From: Enoplolaimus lenunculus
Lineage: Eukaryota; Nematoda; Enoplea; Enoplida; Thoracostomopsidae
Direction: 5' to 3'
DNA length: 64,000 nucleotides
Assembly (NCBI GenBank): GCA_030248215.1
Contig: JASANG010002854.1
Location: 25,663 to 89,662, forward strand
Part shown: positions 1 to 11,463 of the stretch, piece by piece
Numbering within the stretch: position 1 is the stretch's first letter
Layout: every line of letters begins with the position of its first letter
The notes under the pieces: model-generated
Databases searched by the model: none
What the model saw: the letters and a program-made list of their open reading frames with translations, nothing else
Told to the model about the DNA's origin: nothing
Program-made: the position numbers and the translations under genes

Positions 1-1453
1 AGGAAACTGCTGCGATTCATTTCGGCTGGCGGCCCCGGTCCGCTTAGGCCCGCGCGTCCAAAATGCGAGCCGGAGAAAGTGCCAGCTATGAACATACCAA
101 AAGGTGCCAAGTTGGGCGCAGTCGTGTCGTCTCGCCGTACCCTATTCCTAACGCTGTTTTGTCGTTTCGGCACTCCGAGGACCGCTTTGCGAGATTTGTG
201 GTTGCAAAACTAAACACAACTTCTTTAATTGTTACAGCAGAACTCGTACTGCGCTTAAAGTTAATACACTAGTTAACTCGAACAACCGCATGACCGAAAG
301 AATGCTTACATTTCGAAATGTTCCAAAAAATCGAGTTACGTAAACGGAAAATACCACACACCCATAAAAACCAAAAATAAATCATACAATCTGAAAGCTA
401 TGGTTCCCCTTAGAGGCAAAGCACGGTTGAGGCACACTAATTTAATACTCAGTATCTCCAACAATTCCGAAGTCTGTGTAAATCACCACAATAACACTAA
501 TCGATACACCAGAACACTTTTAATTAAGATCATACAAACCAAAAAATTTAAGGTCTCCTTGCGAAATAAATTCACTATACGCCCGGTAGTATTCCTATAA
601 CGCTCAAAATTGCTCGACACTGCACTATTCTTATCGGTGAGGCTGGGATTTGAGTGTAGCGTGTAATTATTGGAAAAATACGACGGTAACCACATCAATA
701 TATAATTAGGCTTAGTAAAAACATATCGCTGAATAAACAACTCCAACAACCAATCATCACCGTACAAGCGAACATCACCTATCCTGAAACACTCCCCCCA
801 ATTACGGGTTCTTAATCCTTGCGCTACCCTATTTTATGCCCGAGAACCTAAAGGTAGCAATGGAAGTTCTTTAACTTTAAAATGATCACAAAAAATTTTG
901 CAAAATTCGTAGGTACAATTAGTAATATTAACAGAATTTACCGTTTTTTAAGCTTTCTCTGAATTTTAAACTTCTCGAAAACTGAAATATAAAATTGTGA
1001 AATTTTAAGTTATAGATTGAAATTTTAAATTCAAATTTAAACTAAACCTAAACAAATTTGAATTTTGATCCAAGTCCTTCGTTTTCAAAATAACGCTGAT
1101 GTGTAAATTTTGCAAAAATTCTCAGAACTTCTCATATTTTGACTCAAAACTTAAAAATTAAACAAAATTTAATTCGAAGAATTAGGATCGGCGACTATCA
1201 AAAAGGGAAATGAAGCATTTCTTCCAAGTTTTTACCAGATTACCAAATTAATATATAATGCAAGCCTAGCACAATAATTTCAAAATTTTTATGCCATATG
1301 TTCAGTCTAGATTCGTCAGCGCCAATATACACCGTGCGTTAGATATCCTCTTTACAATTATTTAATCACCAGAAGCCTGCTATTATATAGAGTTATAATA
1401 AAAAGCGGAAACTGAATCGATTATATTGTAGCTCGAAAATCTTTTACCAGAAC
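1..1453. other. No supported gene; GC-rich first 200 bases
   Basis: The first 200 or so bases are much richer in G+C and CpG than the rest of the window. This could be the edge of a promoter or an exon of a gene lying mostly upstream, such as the missing first exon of the claudin-like gene at 4177. Two short overlapping open frames start near 63 and 88, but neither holds a membrane segment or recognised motif. From 200 to 1450 the sequence is AT-rich and I see nothing to annotate. Confidence 0.4.
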
Positions 1454-1454
1454 A

Positions 1455-1545
1455 AGTATAGATGGGCACCGGATATCCGGATATGAAAAATATTTGGATA
1501 TGTATGCGAAAAAAACGTATATCCGGATATCCGAAATGCTATTGT
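1455..1545. repeat. Hairpin of GGATATCC/ATCCGGATAT words
   Basis: A GGGCACCGGATATCCGGATAT block is followed within about 55 bases by its inverse. The same ATGGGCAYCGGATATYC end is seen inverted near 28375-28395, so this is probably the end of a dispersed terminal-inverted-repeat element. Confidence 0.5.
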
Positions 1546-1793
1546 GTAAAAAATTTGTGGAATAGTTTGCATTATTTCACCATTAAAGTAGCTGGAGTTG
1601 ACGAAAAGAAATTCTGTATTAGAACCAGAGTTCAAATATTGAACCACGTTCCTGCATTATTGCATGATAATTTAAAATTTTGATTACTTAAAGCATGCCA
1701 AAATAAAAAAATTTCAGTTTAGCTTGATATTTATCGGAGTAATTTGTATTTGTAAATTATATCAAATTTAGCACAGTGAAAGATTTGCATGTC

Positions 1794-2153
1794 TTAACCC
1801 AAGTCGTAATTTAGCCCAATTCCGAAATGGGCTAGCCCAGGGCGTAATTACGACTTGGGCTTTCATGCGACAAGTGTACGCCTTGTATTGTTCACTAGCT
1901 TAGTCATACTCAAATATGATTGGATGATGCGACTATTTTTTTCTGATTTGCTAAGCAATCGCCACCTATTATTGGCTACCTAACAGTTTGTTCTATTGAG
2001 CAAAGCGGAATCAAGCAGGATTGCGACTATCAAGTAACTAATTAGAAAACGCACAGATTTATCTGACATGAATCCACCTTGGGCTAGCCCAAGTCGTAAT
2101 TCCGACTTAGACTAACCCAATTCGGAATTGGGCTGAATTTTGACTTGGGCTAT
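1794..2153. mobile_element. Inverted-repeat element with AAGTCGTAATT ends
   Basis: About 60 bases at each end are inverted copies of one another, built from CCCAAGTCGTAATT, AGCCCAATTCCGAA and TGGGCTAGCCCA words. The roughly 240-bp interior has no coding capacity. The structure is that of a MITE-like non-autonomous DNA element. I could not settle a target-site duplication. Confidence 0.6.
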
Positions 2154-2470
2154 GACATATACATGTACTAAGTAACGTCGTGAGATTACAGACTGGGCGT
2201 CCTTTTAAATCATCAAATGTAAAAATTGAAGCAATTGAACTCAGTTCTGAACTGTTGAAAGTACATTTTTAGTTCCGCTCTGTCGTAGTTCATAAAAGAT
2301 CACAGAAAGTGAAGGTATATATTCAAGTTTTAAAAATTTAAATTTAATTGAAATGATCATTGGAGGTGAGGAGCCAAACCGGCGTTATATTTCAATATAT
2401 TATGACTAGAGCGAGTCCTGTAAAGTTGGACCAATATTTTTTGCTTTAGCAGTGTAACAACTAAAACTTA

Positions 2471-3410
2471 TGCGGAGTTCACGTTATAAATGGTGCAGCT
2501 GGGTCACGTTTTGTCACGTTGTATATATTGGGTAACATTTTGTCTGCGATGTAACCTAATATGATATTCAAAAAACAGTGGTTGTCTGCTAACATCACGT
2601 ATCGGTCACGTTTTGTCTGTCAATATCATATGATCATTTTGAAAATGTCTACTGAGTCAGTTGCATAACTAGGTTTGGAATATCATATGATACTAATCGA
2701 CATGTGCCGTTAGTATCATATGATATTCCAAGACAATGTAAGTAAATACTTATATTTAGGCGGGAAATTTAAATTATGGCAGAAAAATTTAATTTTTGGC
2801 GGGAAAATTCAAATTTCGGCGGGAAATGCAAATTTTGGCGGGAAAATTCAAATTTTGGCGGGAAATTCAAATTTTGGCGGGAAATTCAAATTTTGGTTGA
2901 AAATTCAAATTTTGGTGGCAAATTCAAATTCAGCAGGGAAAATTCAAATTTTGGCGGGAAATTCAAATCTTGTGGGAAATACAAATTTTGGCGGGAAATT
3001 TAAATTTTGGCGCAAAAATTTCAAATTTGGCGCAAAAAATCAAGTTTTGGCAGGAAAATTCGAATTTGGGAGGCAATGTTCAAAAGTATAGCGGATTGTC
3101 TTATGATACGTCTTAAACTACATAATGGAACATCATATGATACTTCAAATCCGTCTTGTTGAATATCATATATATGCTGCTAATTTGGAATATCATATGA
3201 TATTCGACAATATGTCTGATTATGTCACGTGACATTTGAACACTTGCATGCTGAGGTAACCTGAATACCCGGGCTTTGTATAGCAATATCACATGATATT
3301 CGACTTTTGTCTGTCCGTATCATATGATGGTAACAAAAATTTATGTTGATGTCGAATCAACATGCGACAAAACGTGACCCGACTGCCCCAGTTATAACGT
3401 GAACCCCGCA
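2471..3410. mobile_element. 940-bp Harbinger-like MITE with TTA duplications
   Basis: The ends are inverted repeats of roughly 45 bases (TGCGGAGTTCACGTTATAAA at the left, the complement of TGCGGGGTTCACGTTATAAC at the right). The element is flanked by TTA at 2468-2470 and 3411-3413. A 3-bp TWA duplication is typical of PIF/Harbinger transposons; assignment to that superfamily is inference. The interior holds a 19-bp minisatellite and at least eight copies or near-copies of the palindrome TATCATATGATA. No transposase is encoded. Further copies or fragments lie at 37692, 39335-40162, 45695-45949, 49261, 49742 and 51378. Confidence 0.8.
2757..3075. repeat. 19-bp minisatellite inside the MITE
   Basis: Tandem variants of GGCGGGAAATTCAAATTTT, about seventeen units. 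The array stays open in more than one frame and so gives spurious Gly-Gly-Lys-rich open frames; I do not regard it as coding. Confidence 0.9.
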
Positions 3411-3413
3411 TTA

Positions 3414-4176
3414 CTCCTAATTTTAAGCCTCCTGAGCGTAGTAAACACAAGTCTAAAACAAAGGTCAGCAAGCCCAAGCAAAAATTTATACTAAAATTTC
3501 AGTGTATTCTATTTTTGTCTAGTGTGAGAAGGCGGTCCCCAGGGGATCGACAGGGGGCGGGAGGGCGTATGCCCCTTGTTAGAATGTTTTGTAATAGTAT
3601 GGCAAGGTCCCTACCTTACAATTTTTCCATTCAGGAAATTTTCTTGTGATAAAATGATAAGGCCCCTCTACTTTACAACTTACCCCCTCACAAAGTTTCT
3701 GTGAAAAAAATTACATGGTCCCTACTTACATTACAAATCTTCTGTCTCAGAAAATTTTTGGTTAAAAATTGCGCTTAAAAACATTTACGAGTCTGCCTGC
3801 CCCTGTCGGAAATTTGTGGATCTACCGCTGAAAACGGGGGACCACGAAAAGTAATACGGGCTGATATTTAGACGGTTAAGCGTAAGTATATTTCAATGTG
3901 GTTCTTTGTTCCTGGAACGTAAAACGACTCATGTATATATAATTCGAGGGAAGGGTGACATTCGATAGAATCGGTCGCAAACCAAATCAACTACTACTAC
4001 TACTACAACAACAAATCACAACAACAACAACTAACGATTGACAAATTAACACTGTTTCGTCACCCGATCGCAATTTCAATTTATATCCAATATTTTAGTT
4101 GCTTTTTTCGATGTCGACACCCGCCAGGCCAAACACCACAGAACGTCATTGAATGTTAAAATGTTAATAATTTCAG
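3414..4176. repeat. Repeat fragments upstream of the claudin-like exon
   Basis: Bases 3520-3850 belong to a dispersed non-autonomous family also seen near 13612, 42655-42780, 50861-51050 and 63855-64000. Its marks are TTTTGTGATAAAATGGTAA, CCTACCTTACAATTTTT and a GGATCYA...CCGCT end. Bases 3989-4032 are a CTA/CAA microsatellite. No gene is seen until the splice acceptor at 4176. Confidence 0.5.
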
Positions 4177-5948
4177 GACCCAACAGATCATCGTTGCATT
4201 GACGCGTTTCCTGGCTTTTACTATTCATCTGTATTGAGCGACAAAGCTCGACAGTATGTTGATACAAAAATTTCACTGCTATCGCTGTACGTTATTGGAC
4301 TCGCGTTTTGTATTGGTGGATTGCTCACATTGTGTGTTGGCATTGGATCCAAACGCACAATTCCTGTGCTAATTGCGGGGTTTTTGCTCATAGTCGCGGC
4401 GCTGTTTATAGCAGGGTCAATTGCGCTTTGGCATAAATCTATTGAGGTAAGTTGAACACTATTTGACTGGTGTAAGTATAAAAAAGCTAACAAGGAAATA
4501 GAATCGCTTCCGAAATTTTTGGAAAAATGGAAAAAAACTATGTTTTACAGTCTTTAAATTTGCTGGATATTAAGTGGGCAAAAAGTTATTGCTCACTCAC
4601 TGCGCTTACTTGTATAAAACGTTTGAATTGCGTTTGAAAGTTCCACCTCATTGGTTTTAGAATTTTTTCGTTTTTCACACAGTTTGCCGACTCTTATTTT
4701 GTTTGATTGTGAATTTTAGCTACCGAAAAACTCGTAGTTCTAGGCTTATCTTTTAACTCCGGTTTTGGATTAGGCTTGGCAACAGAGTGGAATGTGGGTA
4801 AGAATTCTTTTACCCACCCACACTCTACCCACGCAATCAAGAATTTTTTACCCGCGGGCATACCCGCGCAAAAAAGTTCTACCCACGACCCACATTTTAC
4901 CCGTACCTGAAGTTTACACTAGTATTTTAAAGATTGCAGGAGATTTGCAGTTTGACGAAACTTTGTGTTATAGCTCCTATGAATTTTACACATGAAAGCT
5001 TGGAAGAAACAACAAAATTTCAAACCCAACTAAATAAAGCACAGGCAGCACCCGATCAGAAATAAAACAGACAATAGCATAGGTTCTCCACGGTAAAACT
5101 TAGCAATTTGCGGTGGGTAAAAACTGCGAATTTTTTAACCGCGTGATCAAATTCTTTGCCTGCGGGCTGCGGGCATACCCGCGCCTGAAATTCTTTAATC
5201 AACCCGTGTTTACCCACGGGTAAGAAGCGGGTACCCGCATGTAAAGTCCCAATCTTCTTGGGAATAAGCTTATACTACTGTTGCGGTAGTCAAAGCAACA
5301 TTGGCCCAGCCTATAACAATAGCTGTCATACATTACTTTGAATTCAGATTTTTTGAATTTGTTATATTCTGATTACATTTCCAGACTCTTGCCAACATGC
5401 CATCTGTGCTCAAATCGGGCGACAACAACCTGTACAACCCGTCACTTCGGCCAAAAGATGTTTCTCTTGCGTCAGTCGAGCGTTATGGTTGGAGTTATAT
5501 TGTAGCTTGGACTGGAATGGGTTTAGTAACATTTTCAGCTGTAATCACATGCGCAATAACGTACGTCGCCGCGTCAGAGCGTAAAGCAAAACGAAAAGCA
5601 GCTGCTACGCTCCTTGCGCAAGCGGAAAAATCAGTTCTTGAAAACGCAATCACGTGCGCAAGTAGTAAAATTGGACTTCCCGGAGCAGGGTTTGGCACAT
5701 TGTCGTCCACTCCAGGATCGTATACCGTTTCGGCGCTTGGAGAATATTATCCGTCTGATACTCCTGCTTTCCAATCAATAGGACTTGGGTCTACGCGACC
5801 TCGACCAAGCGTTTCTTTCGAAGGTTCTGTTATGCCGCTGTACGCCAGTTATTCTGCGCTTTCAACTGCGAACGCATCGTATCCACAGTATTATAGTTAT
5901 GACGATATTTATGGTTTTGTTGGTTACTACAATCCGTATGCAGTGTAA
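4177..5948 (+). CDS. Claudin/CACNG-like four-pass membrane protein, 3' part
   Basis: Two exons, 4177-4446 and 5385-5948, join in phase 0 between a TTTCAG acceptor, a GAG|GTAAGT donor and a TTTCCAG acceptor; the stop is TAA. The first exon reads DPTDHRCIDAF, then hydrophobic segments LLSLYVIGLAFCIGGLLTL and IPVLIAGFLLIVAALFIAG. The second has GWSYIVAWTGMGLVTFSAVI followed by a basic stretch and a Tyr/Ser-rich cytoplasmic tail ending YNPYAV. In the claudin/PMP22/CACNG superfamily these would be segments 2 to 4. Segment 1 and the start codon were not found and probably lie upstream of the window. Such proteins form cell junctions or act as channel or receptor auxiliaries; which role applies here is not decidable. 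The exon break after LWHKSIE matches LWHVLCE in the gene at 21077, marking the two as paralogues. The 0.9-kb intron carries a GCGGGTA-rich inverted-repeat element. Confidence 0.8.
4775..5260. mobile_element. Inverted-repeat element in intron, TACCCGC/GCGGGTA-rich
   Basis: Left and right portions are imperfect inverted copies built of GTGGGTAA, TACCCGCG and GGGCATACCCGCG words, about 480 bp in all. It lies inside the intron of the claudin-like gene. There is no coding capacity, so it is probably a non-autonomous DNA element. Confidence 0.55.
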
Positions 5949-6905
5949 ACAATCAAAGGAGCATTAACCCAAGTGTGATATACAGGGGCGTCCGCAGAAA
6001 GTTATGCTTGGAGGCACCGAATCATTTTGGGGGGCCCCTTCAATTGCAATTCAAGATAGTTTACTTTTACACCGAGTCTATTTGGGGGGCACCAGTAAAA
6101 TTTGGTGGAGCACGGCCTCTCAATCTTCCCTATTTCGATGCGTTTAGTGATATTTGATTTAAAAAAGAAAGTTGAATTGTGCCTATTTAAAAAACTTCAG
6201 CATATAAATCGTTATTAGTAACGTTTTAAAACAACTCCCCATTTTAAACGAAAATAGTTTTTGATTTGGAAAAGTTGTTCTCGCCATTCGCAGTAGAGTT
6301 ATAATTCAACATTTATTCTTTTGTTAGTGACAAAGGGTTAATATTCATTCGAATAAAACGATATTTTGGTAAGAAGTATGAAATTTAGGCAATTGCTACA
6401 ATTCGCACGTAACAAACACAATTATCGCTCGCTTGGGCTACGCCCTAAAATGAATTAAGAAGTCAAGTTCTTATATTGCAAGCTTTAAATTGTGGAACAA
6501 TTACTTCTCAATTTTTACTAGGAGACTTAAAAAGACGAATTAATTAAAAAACTTCGGCACTGTACTAAATGGCGCTTACTCCAGCAATTCCTCCAATGAA
6601 AAACTGCATCTTTGTTAAGAAATTTTTTACTATACCCCAAGGCCGTTGTGACCAACCCTTCATTCTGTTATTTGTCGCATTCAATCAAGTTTAATTTTTA
6701 ACTGATCTCTTTACTTTATGACAAATCAAATCAAAGTTAATAGTCAATATAGGTAGGGTCAAAAATATTTTAGTTCTGGTTCCAAATCTGCGTCCAAACA
6801 AATTTTAGATATTACGAACACAAGTGTATTGTGATTGTGTTTTACGAAAACAAGCGAAACCGACAATTGTTCACACAATGTTTGTATTGAAATGATAAAC
6901 GCTTA
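5949..6905. other. 3' flank with transposon debris, no gene
   Basis: After the TAA stop, 5981-6125 begins with CAGGGGCGTCCGCAG, an hAT-type end, and continues with GGGGGGCCCC-type repeat sequence. The rest is plain AT-rich sequence. The first AATAAA word lies near 6352, so the polyadenylation site of the preceding gene is not clear. Confidence 0.45.
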
Positions 6906-7021
6906 GGGTGGCGATGATGCACGACTCCGGACGGTAACAGACACCACCGGACGATGATTAACAGTGCCAGACGGCCACTGATGGCGCCTGACGTCTTCAA
7001 TGGTATAGCACACCGCCACCC
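6906..7021. mobile_element. 116-bp MITE with GGGTGGCG ends and TTA duplication
   Basis: Starts GGGTGGCGATGATG, ends in the complement CGCCACCC, and is flanked on both sides by TTA. A second, diverged copy with the same ends lies at 34603-34739. The 3-bp TTA target suggests a Harbinger-type transposase supplied in trans. Confidence 0.7.
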
Positions 7022-7024
7022 TTA

Positions 7025-8277
7025 GTCTTCAGAAACGAAACATTTACGATGTAAAAAACAGGTTCAACCAAATCAAATGTGTAGAATTTTATATGTAAAC
7101 ACACTCCATCACCTGCACTTGCTAACCGGCTTACGTACATCTTGACTATACGTATTTGCAGTCGCGGGTGGAAGTTTCGACTATTTTTTATGTGTAGTGT
7201 ATCATACCAAAGTCTAAGGCAGGGCCCGTATTCTCATGTGTGTAGCACCTATCATTAGTTGGTGGTAGGTCTTGTAACGTTTGAGCAAGTGAATATTAAG
7301 GATCAAAAATCAGCGCATTTTTTGCATATGATTTGCTCTACTGTTGTACCAATTCTGAGTTCAACAAATGCAATATTTAAGTGAGTTTATAAATTATTAA
7401 TACTAACTTATGGTAGTTGCTATATACATTTGAGAATATGGACCAAGGTGTCAGGTTTAAATAGGAGGTGTGCCGCTGGCTTCAGGTACTGTTCAGTATA
7501 TCCCTAATGCTAATGTTAATAATTTTATATTGTGCGAAAATTTCCCCACTGCGTTTTATCACGACATGCTTACGCTTAGGTTCAAGCTTATGCTTAGACT
7601 TAAGCTTAGGCTTATTCTCTGGCTGAGGCTATGGTAAATTGTAATACATCCGGCTCTGACAGAAAATGTTCGTGTAGATTTAGGCTCAGGCAGAATATTT
7701 ACCGCCAGTTGCCAGTGAGCTTTGCTGTCCAGACGTGGGTGCAAACTTTAGATCCGTTAAAGTCAAGTAAAAGTGTGCGAGCGAGCAGAAGTGACCTGTG
7801 ATCATCACAATCCAGTTCGACTTGAGTGAAAAGGGGACTTTTACTATACATAGGAGAACATAAATGCTATTCATTCGGAGATTAAAAAAGTTTAGTTTTT
7901 AAATCAAGACAAAGTTCACTATACGTGTTGTGTTTAATAAAAAGATTGTTGTATTCTATGACAGAGATCCGTTAGTGCGCGGGTAGAAGCAAGTCGCCTG
8001 CGAAAGACACAATCCAATTATGTATCAGGTTTTATTTATTCGGAAACAAAAAATTAATGTTTATAACCTAGACATAGTTCACTGTACGTTTTGTTTTCTG
8101 ACGTGACGTGGGTGAAAAATCAGAACGTTAAGGCACACTCTCAAACTAAGTCGTAGATTCAGTATTGTTGCCCATAAAATTTTAAATAGCTTCAAAACCA
8201 TCAATCGATGTCTAACTTTCGCTTACTTTTCTGTTTATAGATGTACGCTTGTTTTAGGCTTAGTGTTCGGGACCTCT
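7025..8277. other. No gene; one TTAGGC-type repeat patch
   Basis: Bases 7565-7685 contain a degenerate run of CTTAGG/CTTAAG words like those inside the hAT-like MITEs. Elsewhere I see nothing beyond AT-rich sequence. Confidence 0.45.
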
Positions 8278-9227
<950 letters not shown>

Positions 9228-9377
9228 GGTCCATGTATAGAGCAGGGCCGGAACAGTAGTATAAGCATATTCCTAAGCCTAAGCCTAAGCATAAACCTTT
9301 GCAAAAAAGTTGGTCTAAAGCTTAAACTAACTCCAGCCCCGCCGGAAAACGATCCGGCCCTGTTCTATACATGAACC
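9228..9377. mobile_element. 150-bp hAT-like MITE with TTAGGC-type core
   Basis: The ends are inverted copies: GGTCCATGTATAGAGCAGGG at the left and CCCTGTTCTATACATGAACC at the right, each running on into a GGAAC/GATCC-type segment. The centre contains CCTAAGCCTAAGCCTAAGC, the complement of TTAGGC units. Flanks ATAGCGA and ATACGCGA suggest a diverged 8-bp target duplication. This is one member of the family best preserved at 27791-27870 and 25857-26070. Confidence 0.75.
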
Positions 9378-11463
9378 ATACGCGAGGTGAGGCAAATGCA
9401 TCTTTGAAAGCAAACACTTTTTGGAGTCTCCCAACCCCCACAGTTGAAAGTGTATTTTTCGTTGATTCAATTTTAATTTTTGTCAGAGTGGCTGCTACCC
9501 TTGTGATCACGAACACCACAGCGTGAAAGGGCCAAATGTTGAAAATTGCGAAAATTGAGGGTAGTACATACGAATAAGTATGATTCCAGTTTTTTTAATT
9601 TTACCTGTCAAAAATTGAATTTGTATTCACAGGTGTACTTGAGGCCCATGTTCTCCCAATGACTCTCTTGCTTGGTGGTTTACACTAGGTTGTGGTACGT
9701 ATGTTCTGTATAGATAAAAAGTATATAGTGTTTTTAAATATAACGCGTAAGCTATTAATATTGTGATTTCTAAAAAAACAAAAAATGCATATTGTTGCTT
9801 TTTGCGAATGTTTTTGAATATGGTTCTTTTGAAGTTTGATTGAATGTTGCAGTTTTTACTGATGGTGGCGGAAGCAGGGGTGGGTGCGGTCCAAGACTGC
9901 GACGCAACTACGCTATTTTATGAAGCGTACCAAAACTCCCCCGCTTTCACATAGCTAAAGAAATTGTCCACGGCGAACTGCACTATTGGAAGCTTTTGAA
10001 AACAAAGTTATAGGTTTTGTTCGCAAGATGTAAACAAAACTGTAAACAGTAACACTCTACAACATTAAGAAAATGGCGTTGAATGCTGTTTCTTGGTATT
10101 AATAATTGATGTTTTTTGTTTTTAGTAGGGCAAAAGCAAACCATTGCCGTAAATTATCGCAAACCTAGGGTTCACTACGCTTGGCGTAGTCTTAATTCTC
10201 AGGCTTAGTATTTCATAAAATTTCACCTCCGCCTCCGTCAGAAATTTCTGGATCTTCCGTTAGCATTGCTTTGCATTGCGTTCAGTGTTTATTTGTGCAT
10301 GAGATGGCGTAGTTTTCAAAGTTTTCATTTTGAGTTTGCTTGGTTTTGAACAAGTTATAACTGCTAAGTTTCTCAGTTCAATCAACTCAAATTTCATGCG
10401 TATTATAATCCAACAAACCATTTAAGCAATAGAATAAGAAGGCTTCAAGAACGAAATCGACATTAGGCCCAATATTCGCAAATGTGTATAGCGCCTATCA
10501 TCAGTTTGTTAGCGATAGTCTTCAAACGTGCCACATCGTGCACTTGGTGATTTCAAAATTGGCACAGAAGTAGGATATATCAAATCTCAGAAAAAGGAGC
10601 TGAATTTTGAACTTCACCGCGAACTTGTTCAAACGATCAAAATACCTATAGCCAATTTGTACGCGCTGCATACGTTCAGAATAGAGGCGTAAAAACAAAT
10701 TGTTGTTTACAGTTTGCTCGAAATCAAACCGTTTTTGAACACATGAAATATTGAATATAAATTTAGCGAGACCGTTGAAAAAACCACAACCACTCTAGAT
10801 GTCTAGCAAATTTTTGGGTACGCCATTGAGCCAAGCGGTAACGTTTGGTGTATAACGTTTGCGTTGGTTTAAAAGTGGAAAGTAGCGCTAATCTTATATG
10901 TATAAATGTTATTCGTTGAAATAATATTGGTGCGTTAGGCTTAGCTTGTGCTTACGATTTAACCTTAAAATTCCTATTGGTGCTCTTTAATACAAGCACG
11001 TACTGTAGAATTTTTCGCAGTTTCTGTCTCGAACTAGTTCATGTCCAAGTAAAGACATCTTGTCTGAAATTTTTTGATCTGTCAAAGCATTTATTATACA
11101 TTATGTTCTGCTACGTAGTACATGCTATTGATAATATATACGTGGCCATCGTATGCATATATATGCCGTGGCCAATCTGCTATTCAGACTAAAACATCTA
11201 TCAGACCTAGACCAACCTGCCATTCTAAGCAGTGGCGGTTGAAATTTGTATAAAAAGGAATTGTTGCAAAATATAGTTGCGGAAATAAAACTTGTCAGCA
11301 AAGTGACCGATAAGCTGGGCGTTAGTGGTACACATTAAGCGAAGATTGGAAAATAGGAGATATGCCTACGACATGCATATATAGCCTTATTTATTATTGT
11401 ATAATGCATTGACCCTTTCCTACCAAAATTTCGGGTGGAAAACTGTCTATTAAGTTATTTATG
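9378..11463. other. Intergenic, no gene seen
   Basis: No exon with convincing splice signals or coding character. Repeat debris includes TTAGGC-type words near 10190 and 10940. This stretch precedes the first exon of the tail-anchored protein gene and may hold its promoter, but I see no clear core promoter element. Confidence 0.4.

Noticed and set aside
1-272. First exon of the claudin-like gene
   Set aside because: Neither open frame holds a membrane segment followed by Trp, nor a convincing phase-0 donor; the exon may lie upstream of the window.
2720-3091. Gly-Lys-rich repeat protein
   Set aside because: Same reason: a 19-bp minisatellite inside a MITE, with two overlapping frames equally open.
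9250-9330. Interstitial telomere (TTAGGC array) or chromosome end
   Set aside because: Only a few degenerate units, and enclosed by transposon inverted repeats; the many similar patches belong to a MITE family.
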